The notes under the pieces: generated by a model | The model's database searches: none | What the model was told of the DNA's origin: nothing | The model's input: the letters and a program-made list of their open reading frames with translations, nothing else | From: Pseudomonas orientalis | Lineage (GTDB): Bacteria > Pseudomonadota > Gammaproteobacteria > Pseudomonadales > Pseudomonadaceae | Length of the DNA: 64,000 nt | Direction: 5' to 3' | Assembly: GCF_002934065.1 (NCBI RefSeq) | Contig: NZ_CP018049.1 | Coordinates: 1,548,501 to 1,612,500, forward strand | Program-made: the position numbers and the translations under genes | Shown here: positions 9,031 to 17,291 of the stretch, piece by piece | Numbering within the stretch: the stretch's first letter is position 1 | How the letters are laid out: every line of letters begins with the position of its first letter

Positions 9031-9453
9031 TGCCTGGTTCAAATCGGTTTTCGGCGGCGCCGCGTCGTCGGCGGCGGCACCACAACTGCTGTTGAGGCTC
9101 AAGCTGCCGGCTTTGCCGATATCGCGATATTCCTGGCGCAGCTTTTCAAGCTCTTTGCGGTCCAGGCCGTCCAGGCTCAACACGGCGTTCTGGGCATCCT
9201 TGGACACGCGCAACAGTTCGTCGATCTTGATGTGCAGAATGTCATTGTCGCGGTTCTGTGTATTCTGGATCAGGAACACCATCAGGAACGTGATGATGGT
9301 GGTTGAGGTGTTGATGATCAATTGCCAGGTGTCGTTGTAATGAAAGTACGGCCCGCTCAGGCTCCACGCCAGAATCAACGCCACCGCCGCGTAGAACGTA
9401 CGGGGGCTGCCGGCCCAGCGCGATAGAGTTTGGGAGACAGCGGAGAATTTCAT
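9028..9453 (-). CDS. Low-affinity iron permease family protein
   Basis: 141-residue membrane protein. Residues 20-36 and 44-64 form two helices, and the stretch LSGPYFHYNDTWQLIINTSTTIITFLMVFLIQNTQNRD is the family signature, followed by a soluble C-terminal helix (HIKIDELLRVSKDAQNAVLSLDGLD). The family is named for fungal Fet4-like transporters, but bacterial members are short and their role is unproven. Its stop overlaps the edge of the terminator shared with the DUF4142 gene. Confidence 0.8.
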   Translation of the reverse strand: MKFSAVSQTLSRWAGSPRTFYAAVALILAWSLSGPYFHYNDTWQLIINTSTTIITFLMVFLIQNTQNRDNDILHIKIDELLRVSKDAQNAVLSLDGLDRKELEKLRQEYRDIGKAGSLSLNSSCGAAADDAAPPKTDLNQA

Positions 9454-9633
9454 GACTGTTTTTCCTCAAAAGGGGGGTGATGAAAATACTGACCGCAACG
9501 AGTCGCTGAAATTTCTTTTTACAACTTGGCCGTCGGACCAAAGCAGGCATTTTTCTACCCGGGTTTTAGGAGCGCGCCTACGGCGCTGCGGAGCCATGAG
9601 CGCAAGACTGGGTTTTTGACCTGGACAGTCCTT

Positions 9634-10416
9634 ATGTACGCAAAGGCCGCTCGTGACATACACGCGCTTTATTACTTGACCGAAGATCATTTTTTCGCGG
9701 CGACCTGCGCGGTGTATCGTCGACATGCCGCCGGTATCAATACCTATCTTGCCGAGGAAAATTCCACGCCTTGGAACACGTTGTTCATCCGCGTGAGCAG
9801 CGCGCCCCTGCGCGAAACGACGCCGGTGATTCTGCAACTGATCCGCCGTACCGCATTGCCTATACGCATCGTGATGCCTGAGGTACAGGTCGACGGGTTA
9901 CGCGACGCGCTTACCGGGCTTGGCTTTGAGCCTGCCGAAAAGAGCACCGCGATGGTTCACCCCTTGGCACGCTGTGCGCCATCGATTAGCGAGGAGGCCG
10001 TGCAGATCAGCCTGACACGTGACTTGAACGAGTGGGCGAGCCCGCTCGGCAGTGCGTTTTCGATATCGCCCGAGACGGCCGCCCATTATCAGGCCCGGCA
10101 CCAGCGGGCGTTGGACGCCGGTGAAGCCCTTTATCACTTCATCCTGTCCGTCGAGGGGCAGGTGGGCTGTGCGTTGACCTTGTCAGTGTGTGAGGGCCAG
10201 GCAAGGCTCAGTGACGTCGGCACGCTGACCGGCTTTCGCGCCAGAGGCTATGCCACGCGATTGATCAAGTCGGCCCTGCTTCACGCCTCGGGGCTTGGGG
10301 CACGCAGGTGTTTTCTCGAGGGGTCGATGATGGCTGTCCCGCTGTATCGAAAGTTGGGTTTTCAACGATTATTCGATTGCGCGTCTTTTGTTCGCGGGCC
10401 CGTTCCGAACCTATGA
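9634..10416 (+). CDS. GNAT-family N-acetyltransferase
   Basis: 260-residue protein. The C-terminal half holds the acetyl-CoA motif region (ARLSDVGTLTGFRARGYATRLIKSALLHA, with RARGYA in place of the usual Q/RxxGxG/A) followed by GARRCFLEGSMMAVPLYRKLGFQ. The N-terminal half is degenerate and may be substrate-specific. I start at the ATG at 9634; longer frames begin in the intergenic region. The stop codon touches the convergent methyltransferase gene. The acceptor substrate is unknown. Confidence 0.78.
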   Translation: MYAKAARDIHALYYLTEDHFFAATCAVYRRHAAGINTYLAEENSTPWNTLFIRVSSAPLRETTPVILQLIRRTALPIRIVMPEVQVDGLRDALTGLGFEPAEKSTAMVHPLARCAPSISEEAVQISLTRDLNEWASPLGSAFSISPETAAHYQARHQRALDAGEALYHFILSVEGQVGCALTLSVCEGQARLSDVGTLTGFRARGYATRLIKSALLHASGLGARRCFLEGSMMAVPLYRKLGFQRLFDCASFVRGPVPNL

Positions 10417-10917
10417 TCAAAAGGCCAGTTTTGCCTGGCCGCGATCTTCCAGCGTCAACAGGTACTGCTTGGCCTCAAGCCCACCGGCAAAGCCCGTCAG
10501 CGCCCCCGATGCCCCCACGACGCGGTGACACGGCGCAATGATCGAGATGGGGTTACGCCCGTTGGCCGCACCCACGGCGCGCACGGCGCTGGGGTTGCCG
10601 ATCTGTCGGGCTATCTGGCTGTAGCTGCGGGTTTCGCCAAAAGGGATGGTCAGCAAGGCCTGCCAGACTTGTTTTTGAAAGTCGGTGCCGTAGAAGTCCA
10701 GTTCCAGCTCGAAACGATTGCGCGTGCCCGCGAAATACTCCGCCAGCTGACGCTCTGTTTCCACGAGCACCGGGCTGTCGTTGGCTTCGTACAACTGCCC
10801 CAGGCGCACCCGGTTTTCGCGTTCCGTTTCCCATAGCACGGCACCGAGCTTGTCATTGCGGGCCACCAGGGTGAGCTGGCCGATGGGGGAGGGCATGAAT
10901 TTGCAGGCGTATGACAT
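10417..10917 (-). CDS. ogt: Methylated-DNA--protein-cysteine methyltransferase
   Basis: DNA repair protein that removes O6-methylguanine by transferring the alkyl group to its own cysteine. The 166-residue protein has the N-terminal domain, the FQKQVWQALLTIPFGETRSYSQIARQIGNPSAVRAVGAANGRNP helix-turn-helix and the active-site PCHRVVG. I start at MSYACKFMPSPIGQL (10917). Length and the lack of an Ada N-terminal domain fit Ogt. Confidence 0.92.
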   Translation of the reverse strand: MSYACKFMPSPIGQLTLVARNDKLGAVLWETERENRVRLGQLYEANDSPVLVETERQLAEYFAGTRNRFELELDFYGTDFQKQVWQALLTIPFGETRSYSQIARQIGNPSAVRAVGAANGRNPISIIAPCHRVVGASGALTGFAGGLEAKQYLLTLEDRGQAKLAF

Positions 10918-11004
10918 GGGCTTGATCCTTGAGGCTGTCCGGTGCAACTATCCGCTCAGTGAACCCTGGGAGAAACCGGTTTCTTGCGGTCGAATTTGCT
11001 GGCA

Positions 11005-11328
11005 TTAAAAACGCCAGTGAATCCAATTGCCTGACCCATAGGCCACCGCGACATAGTAGATCAACCAGATGATCGAGGGGACCGACATTGCCACCCACGC
11101 GCCAAGATTGAGCAGGGCCAGCATGATAGCGCTGAAGGCTACCCCTCGGCTGGTGTGTCGCATTGAGTACCAGGCGCCGTAGACGGAGCACGCGAGGGTC
11201 GCTGCCACTGCCATGGAACGCAGTCCGAACGGGATAGGGGTCAGTGGCAGCAGCAAGGGAATGATCAGCACAAGCCCCACGACTTTTCTTACTGCTTGCC
11301 TTGAATTTTCCTGCTGAGGGGAAGACAT
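11005..11328 (-). CDS. Small hypothetical membrane protein
   Basis: 107-residue protein with about four hydrophobic segments (roughly residues 16-34, 37-52, 62-80, 82-97) after a polar N-terminus (MSSPQQENSRQAVRK). No family is recognised. AGGACC lies about ten bases upstream of the ATG. Composition and codon use are those of the core genome, so it is probably a real Pseudomonas gene of unknown role. Confidence 0.6.
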   Translation of the reverse strand: MSSPQQENSRQAVRKVVGLVLIIPLLLPLTPIPFGLRSMAVAATLACSVYGAWYSMRHTSRGVAFSAIMLALLNLGAWVAMSVPSIIWLIYYVAVAYGSGNWIHWRF

Positions 11329-11452
11329 CCTGTAGGTCCTGCTGCTGATTGAGGTTGCTGCATTCTCTTGGTCTGGACGGCACTTCCCTGTAGGCCCCTG
11401 CTTAAATCAATATCGTTGATACTCGGAAAACGGGTCCGACAATAAAGGTAGC

Positions 11453-11758
11453 TTAGAGCGCCGCGTTCAGCGAAAACGGGATGCGCAACCCTCCAATCGG
11501 CCCTTCGCGCACCCCGCACATCTCATCATGCACGCTGTGTTGCACCAGCACGCAGGGAAACGCGGGCAAGCCCTGCAACAGGTCGCGCAAGTGGGTGGTG
11601 GAGCGGATGCGCAGCGGTTGCTGATCATCACCCAACAATGTCTTCTCGACCTGTTCCAGCCGGACCCGCGCCAGATACAAGCCGCCCTCCAGCGATAACA
11701 ACTGCAGTTCGAGAATTTCGCCTTTCACAGCCAGTTCGCTCAGCATCTGCACGTTCAT
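11453..11758 (-). CDS. DUF6482 family protein
   Basis: 101-residue soluble protein, MNVQMLSELAVKGEILELQL at the N-terminus, with LSLEGGLYLARVRL and a HSVHDEMCGV stretch. It resembles small proteins widespread in Pseudomonas and grouped as DUF6482; function unknown. It lies 21 bp downstream of a 47-residue gene on the same strand, probably in one transcript. Confidence 0.65.
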   Translation of the reverse strand: MNVQMLSELAVKGEILELQLLSLEGGLYLARVRLEQVEKTLLGDDQQPLRIRSTTHLRDLLQGLPAFPCVLVQHSVHDEMCGVREGPIGGLRIPFSLNAAL

Positions 11759-11779
11759 GATGGAACCTCACTCAGGGAG

Positions 11780-11923
11780 TCATTGGCGCCGAAAGAACAA
11801 GGTGACCTGACCCCATTCCACGCCGAATTTGGACATGCTCGAACGGTTGATCAAGGTGTCTTCGTCCATCAAGTACATCCAGTCGTCAAAACTGATTTCG
11901 TAGACTGTGGTGTCTGCGCTCAT
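11780..11923 (-). CDS. Short acidic hypothetical protein (47 aa)
   Basis: Unannotated small gene encoding MSADTTVYEISFDDWMYLMD and, after a short linker, a basic tail (MSKFGVEWGQVTLFFRRQ). It is clearly in the core codon style, has an acidic first half and basic end, and sits 21 bp upstream of the DUF6482 gene. I recall similar short proteins in other pseudomonads but cannot name the family. Confidence 0.6.
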   Translation of the reverse strand: MSADTTVYEISFDDWMYLMDEDTLINRSSMSKFGVEWGQVTLFFRRQ

Positions 11924-12010
11924 GCACTAATACTTGTACATAATTTAATATCTGTACAGGTTTGCTGGGCCGGCACGACGACGAGCGTTGTCGTGCCCTG
12001 AACGCCAGGC

Positions 12011-12046
12011 ATAAAAAACCGGTCACAAGGACCGGTTCTTTATGCG
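12011..12046 (-). terminator. Rho-independent terminator after tRNA-Gly
   Basis: On the minus strand AACCGGTCC pairs with GACCGGTT around a short loop and is followed by six T. It is about 40 bp past the end of the tRNA-Gly gene, which it would terminate. Confidence 0.8.
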
Positions 12047-12086
12047 TCCCATGTCAGCCATGGCATGACAGGGACGCCCATTTGAG

Positions 12087-12160
12087 TGGAGCGGGTAGAG
12101 GGAATCGAACCCTCAACTAAAGCTTGGGAAGCTTTCGTTTTGCCACTAAACTATACCCGC
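12087..12160 (-). tRNA. tRNA-Gly (anticodon CCC)
   Basis: A 74-nt cloverleaf on the minus strand. The acceptor stem GCGGGTA pairs with TACCCGC, the anticodon loop is TTCCCAA (CCC at positions 34-36) on an AAGC/GCTT stem, the T arm contains GGTTCGATTCC, and the 3' end TCCA is encoded. Confidence 0.95.
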
Positions 12161-12258
12161 TCAAAGCGGCTGACTTTGTACCAGATGTTTGCCTGGATTT
12201 GAAGTTTTTCTTCGAAATAATCGCATGTTGCGCTCGCCCCCCTGCCGATGGGCGGGTG

Positions 12259-12286
12259 CCACTGCAGGAGCTCGCTCCCGCAGTGG
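12259..12286. repeat. REP-like short hairpin
   Basis: CCACTGCAGGAGC and GCTCCCGCAGTGG form an imperfect inverted repeat with a 2-nt loop. There is no T run, so it is more likely a REP-type element than a terminator. It lies just past the phaG stop codon. Confidence 0.5.
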
Positions 12287-12294
12287 TTCTCACC

Positions 12295-13179
12295 TCACAT
12301 CGCAAAGGCAGGTTGTGTCTGGCTTGGCTGATAGCGTAACCGACTCACCGGCCGCTGCCCTTTCAAGAAGCTTACCACCGCCTCCCGGCTGTCCCGGCAC
12401 GCCGCTTTATGCTCCATATCCAGGAAGTGCCCCGTCGCTTGAACCGTGCTGAAGCTGCTGTGGGTGACATGCTGGCCAAACAGCCTGGCATCCTCGGCGC
12501 TGGTGTACTCGTCCCATTCGCCGTTCAAAAACAGCACCGGAATATCGATCTGCCTGGCTGCGTTGAGGTAGCACAACCGGTCGCTGTTGAGCACTTGGCT
12601 GATGTGGAAGTGCATTTGCCCGTATTCATGCTCGGCCAGGCTGCTCACGTGCTTGTGGTTGAAGCGCTTGAACAGCGACGGCAGGTGCTTGCCGATGGTG
12701 CTGTTGACCAGATGGCCGACGCGGTCGCGGTCGAGATTGCCGAGGTAGTCGACGCCGCGCTCCAGGTAATCACGCATTGGTGCGTTAATGACCGGGGAGA
12801 ACGAGCTGACCACGGCCTTTTCAACGCGCTGCGGGCGTTGGGCGAGGGCGAGCAGCGTGGCGATACCGCCCCAGGAGAAGGAGAGTACGTGTTCGGCGGC
12901 AAAGCGGTCGATGAGCTCCAGCAGTATCTGGCCCTCGACTTCCTTGGTCAGCATCCGCTCGTGACGGTTGTGGATTTTGGAACGGCCTGCGTAGGGCTGG
13001 TCGTACAACACCACGTTGAATTGCGGGTACAGGCTTTTCACGGTCTGGGCGAAAGACGCCGTGGTTGCCATTGAGCCGTTGACCAGGATGATGGTTTTTT
13101 CAGCGGCATCCGCGCGATAGAACTCCGTGTAAACCCGGTATTGACCCTGTATATCCAACACAGCGATTTCTGGCCTCAT
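12295..13179 (-). CDS. phaG: (R)-3-hydroxyacyl-ACP thioesterase/transacylase PhaG
   Basis: Links fatty-acid synthesis to medium-chain polyhydroxyalkanoate by releasing or transferring 3-hydroxyacyl chains from ACP. The 294-residue protein starts MRPEIAVLDIQGQYRVYTEF, the known PhaG N-terminus, with TIILVNGSMATTASFAQTVK, FNVVLYDQPYAGRS, the nucleophile elbow FSWGGIATLLALA and HLPSLFKRFNHKHVSSL. It is an alpha/beta hydrolase related to RhlA, but matches PhaG more closely over its whole length. The start at 13179 is preceded by GGAGT; the longer frame upstream is rejected. Confidence 0.9.
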   Translation of the reverse strand: MRPEIAVLDIQGQYRVYTEFYRADAAEKTIILVNGSMATTASFAQTVKSLYPQFNVVLYDQPYAGRSKIHNRHERMLTKEVEGQILLELIDRFAAEHVLSFSWGGIATLLALAQRPQRVEKAVVSSFSPVINAPMRDYLERGVDYLGNLDRDRVGHLVNSTIGKHLPSLFKRFNHKHVSSLAEHEYGQMHFHISQVLNSDRLCYLNAARQIDIPVLFLNGEWDEYTSAEDARLFGQHVTHSSFSTVQATGHFLDMEHKAACRDSREAVVSFLKGQRPVSRLRYQPSQTQPAFAM

Positions 13180-13482
13180 GTCGTAAGACTCCTGGCAAGC
13201 GGGTAGGGCGCGCAAATGACTTTGCACGAGCTTTATGACAGGTAGGCATACGCCTTGAAGATGAGCGCCCAGGTCGGTCCGATTGCGGCTGGCCGACAGC
13301 GGATGTGAGGGCGGATGTTTGCCGGGACGGCCCGTCAATCAAGCGCGGGCGCGGCAAGGTGTTTCTTGGAGGTTATAGGTGACCCGTCAGTCATATTGCA
13401 GCGGGTGAGCTTGATTCAAGCACAGACTCGGGATGTCGCAAGCGGCGCAGCTGGTTTTTTGCCCTCAGCGGCCGAGCGGACG
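13180..13482. other. Intergenic region without a gene
   Basis: 303 bp between phaG and rsuA. It should hold the phaG promoter. I see no convincing coding frame, RNA gene or clear repeat. Confidence 0.5.
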
Positions 13483-14175
13483 TCAGACGAGGTGGACTTC
13501 CTCGGCAGTCAGCGCCCGATACTCGCCCGGCGCAAGCGCTGCATCCAGGCGCAGCGGGCCCATGCGCTCGCGATGCAGGGCAGTCACTTTGTTATCAAAA
13601 TGCCCGAACATGCGTTTGACCTGGTGATAGCGGCCTTCGATGATGCTCAAGCGCGCCGTCCTGGGGCCCAGTAACTCCAGTTCGGCGGGTTGAGTGACGA
13701 GGTTTTCGAAGGCGAAGTACAGGCCCGCCCTGAAGACCGCTGCATAGTCCGGGCCGATGTCCTGCTCGGTTTCCACCCGGTACACCTTTGGCAACTTGGT
13801 CGCCGGTTGCGTCAGTCGCCGCGACCACTGGCCGTCATTGGTGAGTAGCATCAACCCGGTGGTGTTGTAGTCCAGGCGCCCGGCGATATGCAATGCGTCC
13901 TTGTGCGGTTCATCCAGCAGATCGAGCACAGTGCGGTGTTGCGGATCGCAGGTAGCGCTGACGCACCCTTGCGGCTTGTGCAGCATGAAATAGCGCGCAG
14001 GTGTACCTGCCTGCAGTATTTCACCATCAACGCGCACGCAACTGAACGCCAGCACCTCATGAAGAGGGTCGCTCACCGCCGTACCATCCACAGTAACCCG
14101 ACGTTGCGCCAACAGCAGCCGCACTTGCTTGCGATTAAAGCGCGGCAGGTTACTGAGGAAGCGATCAAGGCGCAT
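13483..14175 (-). CDS. rsuA: 16S rRNA pseudouridine synthase (RsuA-like)
   Basis: Converts a uridine in 16S rRNA (U516 in E. coli) to pseudouridine. The 230-residue protein has an N-terminal S4 domain (MRLDRFLSNLPRFNRKQVRLLLAQRRVTVDG), the catalytic motif GRLDYNTTGLMLLTNDG with its aspartate, and the C-terminal IIEGRYHQVKRMFG motif. Its start overlaps the end of the upstream CWC gene by 11 bp, so the two are co-transcribed. Confidence 0.9.
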   Translation of the reverse strand: MRLDRFLSNLPRFNRKQVRLLLAQRRVTVDGTAVSDPLHEVLAFSCVRVDGEILQAGTPARYFMLHKPQGCVSATCDPQHRTVLDLLDEPHKDALHIAGRLDYNTTGLMLLTNDGQWSRRLTQPATKLPKVYRVETEQDIGPDYAAVFRAGLYFAFENLVTQPAELELLGPRTARLSIIEGRYHQVKRMFGHFDNKVTALHRERMGPLRLDAALAPGEYRALTAEEVHLV

Positions 14176-14377
14176 CGTGGCGGCGCAGCTGTTGGTCCAC
14201 CTGGGCGCAACGCGGGCACAGGCAGGCCTGGTTGCGCAGTTCGTCGGGCAGCGCCTGGAGCACCGCCGGGTCGATGGTGACGCTGTAGCACCAGCAGGCC
14301 TGGTCGACCGTGCGTGGGTCGGCCAGACTACAGTCGTTGCGGGCGCCGCAGGCGGGGCAAAGGGTTGCAGTGGTCAT
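14165..14377 (-). CDS. Cysteine-rich CWC family protein
   Basis: 70-residue protein with eight cysteines: CPACGARNDC near the start, the defining CWC triplet in ACWCYSV, and CLCPRCAQ near the end. It probably binds a metal such as zinc. The function is unknown. It is commonly found beside rsuA-like genes in pseudomonads and overlaps rsuA here. Confidence 0.85.
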   Translation of the reverse strand: MTTATLCPACGARNDCSLADPRTVDQACWCYSVTIDPAVLQALPDELRNQACLCPRCAQVDQQLRRHDAP

Positions 14378-14449
14378 GGGCAGGTCGGGCTGTATCGGGC
14401 AAGGTGTGCGTGGCCTTGCACGATACAGCGCCGATGGGCGCCAAGCTAC

Positions 14450-16072
14450 TTACAGCTTGAATTTGCCGACCAGCACACTGAACGAGGTGGCCAGGCGCGA
14501 CAGGTCCTGGCTGGAAGCGTTGGTCTGATGCGCGCCGGCGGCGGTCTGGGTCGACAGGTCCTGGATGTTGAGCAGGTTGCGATCGACTTCACGCGCCACT
14601 TGGGCCTGTTCCTCCGAGGCGGACGCGATGACCAGGTTGCGTTCGTTGATCTTCGCCACACTGGCGGTGATACGTTGCAACGCTTCGCCGGCATTCTGCG
14701 CCAGCACCTGGGTGTTGTTGGCCCAGCTCAGGCTCTTGTTCATCGCGGCTACCGCGCCGTCGGCGCCGACTTGCACCTCGCCGATCATTTTTTCGATGTC
14801 CACTGTGGACACTTGTGTGCGATGGGCCAGCGCCCGCACCTCATCAGCCACCACCGCAAAGCCACGGCCTTGCTCGCCCGCACGGGCCGCCTCGATTGCT
14901 GCGTTGAGGGCGAGCAGGTTGGTCTGGTCGGCAATCCCACGAATCACATCGATCACCTTGCCGATTTCGCGGACCTGGCTGGCGAGGCCTTCCACCGACT
15001 TCGTCGAATCGTTGATTTCTACCACCATCGAATTCATGCCGGAGACGGCCTGTGCCACTTGCTCACGGCCTTCCTCGGCTTCGGTGGTCGCCTGGCTCGA
15101 GGCCTGCGAAGTCGATACGGCGTTGCCGGCCACCTCATCAACGGCTGCAGTCATCTGGTTGACGGCGGTGGCCGCTTGTTGAATTTCATCATTCTGGCGG
15201 GTCAGGCCCCGGGTGCTTTCTTCGGTGACCGCACTCAGTTCTTCAGCGGCGGAGGCCAGTTGGTCGGAGGCGTTGGCGATTTCCAGCAGGGTGTGTTTCA
15301 AGCCGCCCTGCATGTTCGACAGCGCCACCAGCAACTGCCCGGCCTCGTCGGTGCGCTCGGTGCTGATGGTCTGGGTCAGGTCACCGTCGGCAATGCGTTG
15401 CGCGCTCGCCACCGCTTGAGCGATGGGGCGGGTGATCAGGCGCGTGATCAGCACGCCGACGATAATGGCGATGATGAAGGCGAGGACGATACCACTGATC
15501 ATCCAGGTGAGCGCACTGTCGCGCAGTGCGTCGGCGGCGACTGCGCCTTCCTTGATCTGGCGGTTGTTGGATTCGACCATCACGCGGATCAGCTCGCGGG
15601 CCTGGCGGAACAGTTCATTGTTGGTGGTATTGAGCTCGGTGCGTGCCTGCTCGATCTGGCCCTTGTCGAGCAGGCTCAGGATGCGTTCCGAGCTACTGAG
15701 GTACGTTGGCCAGATCTGGTCGAAGGTGTCACCCGCCGCCCGCTCGTCATCTTCCAACGGCGTGGCGCGGTAGGTGGTATACGCCGCCTGGCTGCGTTTG
15801 ACTTCGTTGGCGATATCCTGGCGCACGCGGTCGCGGTCCTGCTGGGCGACGTCACCGTTACCGGCATCGAGCAAGCGGTACAAACCACGGTTGTGTGCCA
15901 CCAGCCCGTTCAGGGTGGCAGCTGTGTTGCTGACCGACACCAGGTTGTTGGAGAACGTTGATTCCAGGGCTGCGGCGAGGCGCACGACCCCTTTGATACC
16001 CAGCAGGCCGACACCGAGGGTAATCACGGAACAGAGTAAAAATGAGAGCAGCAGCTTGGTAGCAATTTTCAT
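14450..16072 (-). CDS. Methyl-accepting chemotaxis protein
   Basis: 540-residue chemoreceptor. Order: membrane helix 1 (about 7-28), periplasmic four-helix-bundle ligand domain, membrane helix 2 (about 188-210), HAMP (LITRLITRPIAQAVASAQRIADGDL), and the cytoplasmic signalling domain with the highly conserved hairpin tip (IADQTNLLALNAAIEAARAG, then EQGRGFAVVADEVRALA). The ligand cannot be told from sequence. The start at 16072 (MKIATKLLLSF) is at the first membrane helix. It appears monocistronic. Confidence 0.93.
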   Translation of the reverse strand: MKIATKLLLSFLLCSVITLGVGLLGIKGVVRLAAALESTFSNNLVSVSNTAATLNGLVAHNRGLYRLLDAGNGDVAQQDRDRVRQDIANEVKRSQAAYTTYRATPLEDDERAAGDTFDQIWPTYLSSSERILSLLDKGQIEQARTELNTTNNELFRQARELIRVMVESNNRQIKEGAVAADALRDSALTWMISGIVLAFIIAIIVGVLITRLITRPIAQAVASAQRIADGDLTQTISTERTDEAGQLLVALSNMQGGLKHTLLEIANASDQLASAAEELSAVTEESTRGLTRQNDEIQQAATAVNQMTAAVDEVAGNAVSTSQASSQATTEAEEGREQVAQAVSGMNSMVVEINDSTKSVEGLASQVREIGKVIDVIRGIADQTNLLALNAAIEAARAGEQGRGFAVVADEVRALAHRTQVSTVDIEKMIGEVQVGADGAVAAMNKSLSWANNTQVLAQNAGEALQRITASVAKINERNLVIASASEEQAQVAREVDRNLLNIQDLSTQTAAGAHQTNASSQDLSRLATSFSVLVGKFKL

Positions 16073-16354
16073 GACTTGAATCCGGCGGTAAGTAACGGGA
16101 AGGCGCACACCAAGGCCTCCGTGGCATTGTGCAGTATCACAATGACATCATTGTAAGCGACAAAGTTTCGCCTCTGAATAAAATACTGAATCGATACAGC
16201 TAACGTATTCCGGCGTACCGCTGGTGATGTATCAAGTTGTTACTGAAACGCACCAGATTCTGCTTTTGATGTCATACGTTCTGTCATTCAAGTAAATCTG
16301 AATGACGCCCTCCAGCGTCGCTGGAGGTGCTCTTCCGCGGTCCAGGAGGCCGCC

Positions 16355-16708
16355 ATGTATCGACGACTGCTGCTCACTGCATTACTCGGCCTGACCCTGT
16401 CAGCTTGCGTGCCCTATTACGATGGAGGTACCACTTACTACCGCTCCGAGGTCTACACCGCACCGGCACCCGCCTATTATTACGGCGGTCCTCGTTACTA
16501 CGGGCGCAGCTACTACACACCCGCGCCACGCTACTATCCGGCTCCCCGTTATTATTCGGCGCCGCGTTATTACCAACCCGCGCCACGTTACTACCCAAGA
16601 CCGGCTTATCGGCCGTATCCCAACCAGGGATGGGGAGACAATCGGTGGGGCAACGGCGGGCGCGGGCGTGGTGGCGATCACGGCGGTGGGCGCGGTGGGC
16701 ACCGCTGA
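16355..16708 (+). CDS. Tyrosine-rich lipoprotein with RYY repeats
   Basis: 117-residue exported protein with a lipoprotein signal (LLTALLGLTLSAC, cysteine at 18). The middle (about 38-90) consists of repeated RYY units separated by P, A, S, G and Y, such as PAPRYYPAPRYY. The C-terminus is glycine- and arginine-rich (GNGGRGRGGDHGGGRGGHR). No enzyme domain is visible; it is probably a surface-exposed or envelope-bound low-complexity protein. A strong terminator follows, confirming a separate unit. Confidence 0.75.
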   Translation: MYRRLLLTALLGLTLSACVPYYDGGTTYYRSEVYTAPAPAYYYGGPRYYGRSYYTPAPRYYPAPRYYSAPRYYQPAPRYYPRPAYRPYPNQGWGDNRWGNGGRGRGGDHGGGRGGHR

Positions 16709-16721
16709 CAAAAGTTCTGAA

Positions 16722-16751
16722 TAAAACGGCGCATGATGCGCCGTTTTTTTT
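16722..16751 (+). terminator. Rho-independent terminator
   Basis: AAACGGCGCAT pairs with ATGCGCCGTTT with almost no loop and is followed by a long T run. It ends the tyrosine-rich lipoprotein transcript. Confidence 0.9.
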
Positions 16752-16852
16752 GCCTGCCGTTTGTCGGTACTGTCAGAATTAACAGCTATCTTTGAGGCCA
16801 GGGATATATTTCACTGTGGGAAAAAGCTGTGTGGTTATCGAAGGGGGCATCC

Positions 16853-17287
16853 ATGCTCAAACAGTTGATGTACATGCTTTTACTGATTGTCTGCATCGTC
16901 GGCCAAGCGCAAGGCAATCAGTTCTGTCCAGATAAGTCGAAGATCCAGACGGGCACAGGTTATTTCCAGTACCAGGCCAACGGCGTGCTGTGGCAAGGCC
17001 CGAGGGTTGAGCCCGGCGAGTTCATACATGCCTTCTCAGGCGCGGTGTTTGCGCCGGAGAAAGGTGATGATCGAAGCAATGGGCTGGTGGAAAAGTGTGT
17101 GTACACCAATCAGCGCGACGAGCTTGTCGTATTGCGCCCTTGCCTGTCAGGCGACGCCAGTGGCATGTCGTTGGCGGACAGTTTGCATTGGGAGCGCGAT
17201 AGCGCCTCATTCGACCAACTGGTTTATCTATGCAAGGAAAATCAACCGGGTAACTGTGCTTTTAACGTTAAGGATAGCTGGCGATAA
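16853..17287 (+). CDS. Small secreted hypothetical protein (DUF3757-like)
   Basis: 144-residue protein with a signal peptide (about 1-22, ending VGQAQG) and four or more cysteines in the mature part (NQFCPDKSKI, EKCVYTN, RPCLSGD, LCKENQPGNC). The pattern and size resemble DUF3757 proteins of Pseudomonas; I hold that loosely. AAGGGGG lies upstream of the ATG at 16853. Its 3' end is only 4 bp from the convergent hydrolase gene. Confidence 0.6.
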   Translation: MLKQLMYMLLLIVCIVGQAQGNQFCPDKSKIQTGTGYFQYQANGVLWQGPRVEPGEFIHAFSGAVFAPEKGDDRSNGLVEKCVYTNQRDELVVLRPCLSGDASGMSLADSLHWERDSASFDQLVYLCKENQPGNCAFNVKDSWR

Positions 17288-17291
17288 GCTG

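Noticed and set aside
14129..15961. Very long plus-strand frame opposite rsuA and the chemoreceptor
   Set aside because: It mirrors the third-position GC bias of the real minus-strand genes and has no recognisable domain.
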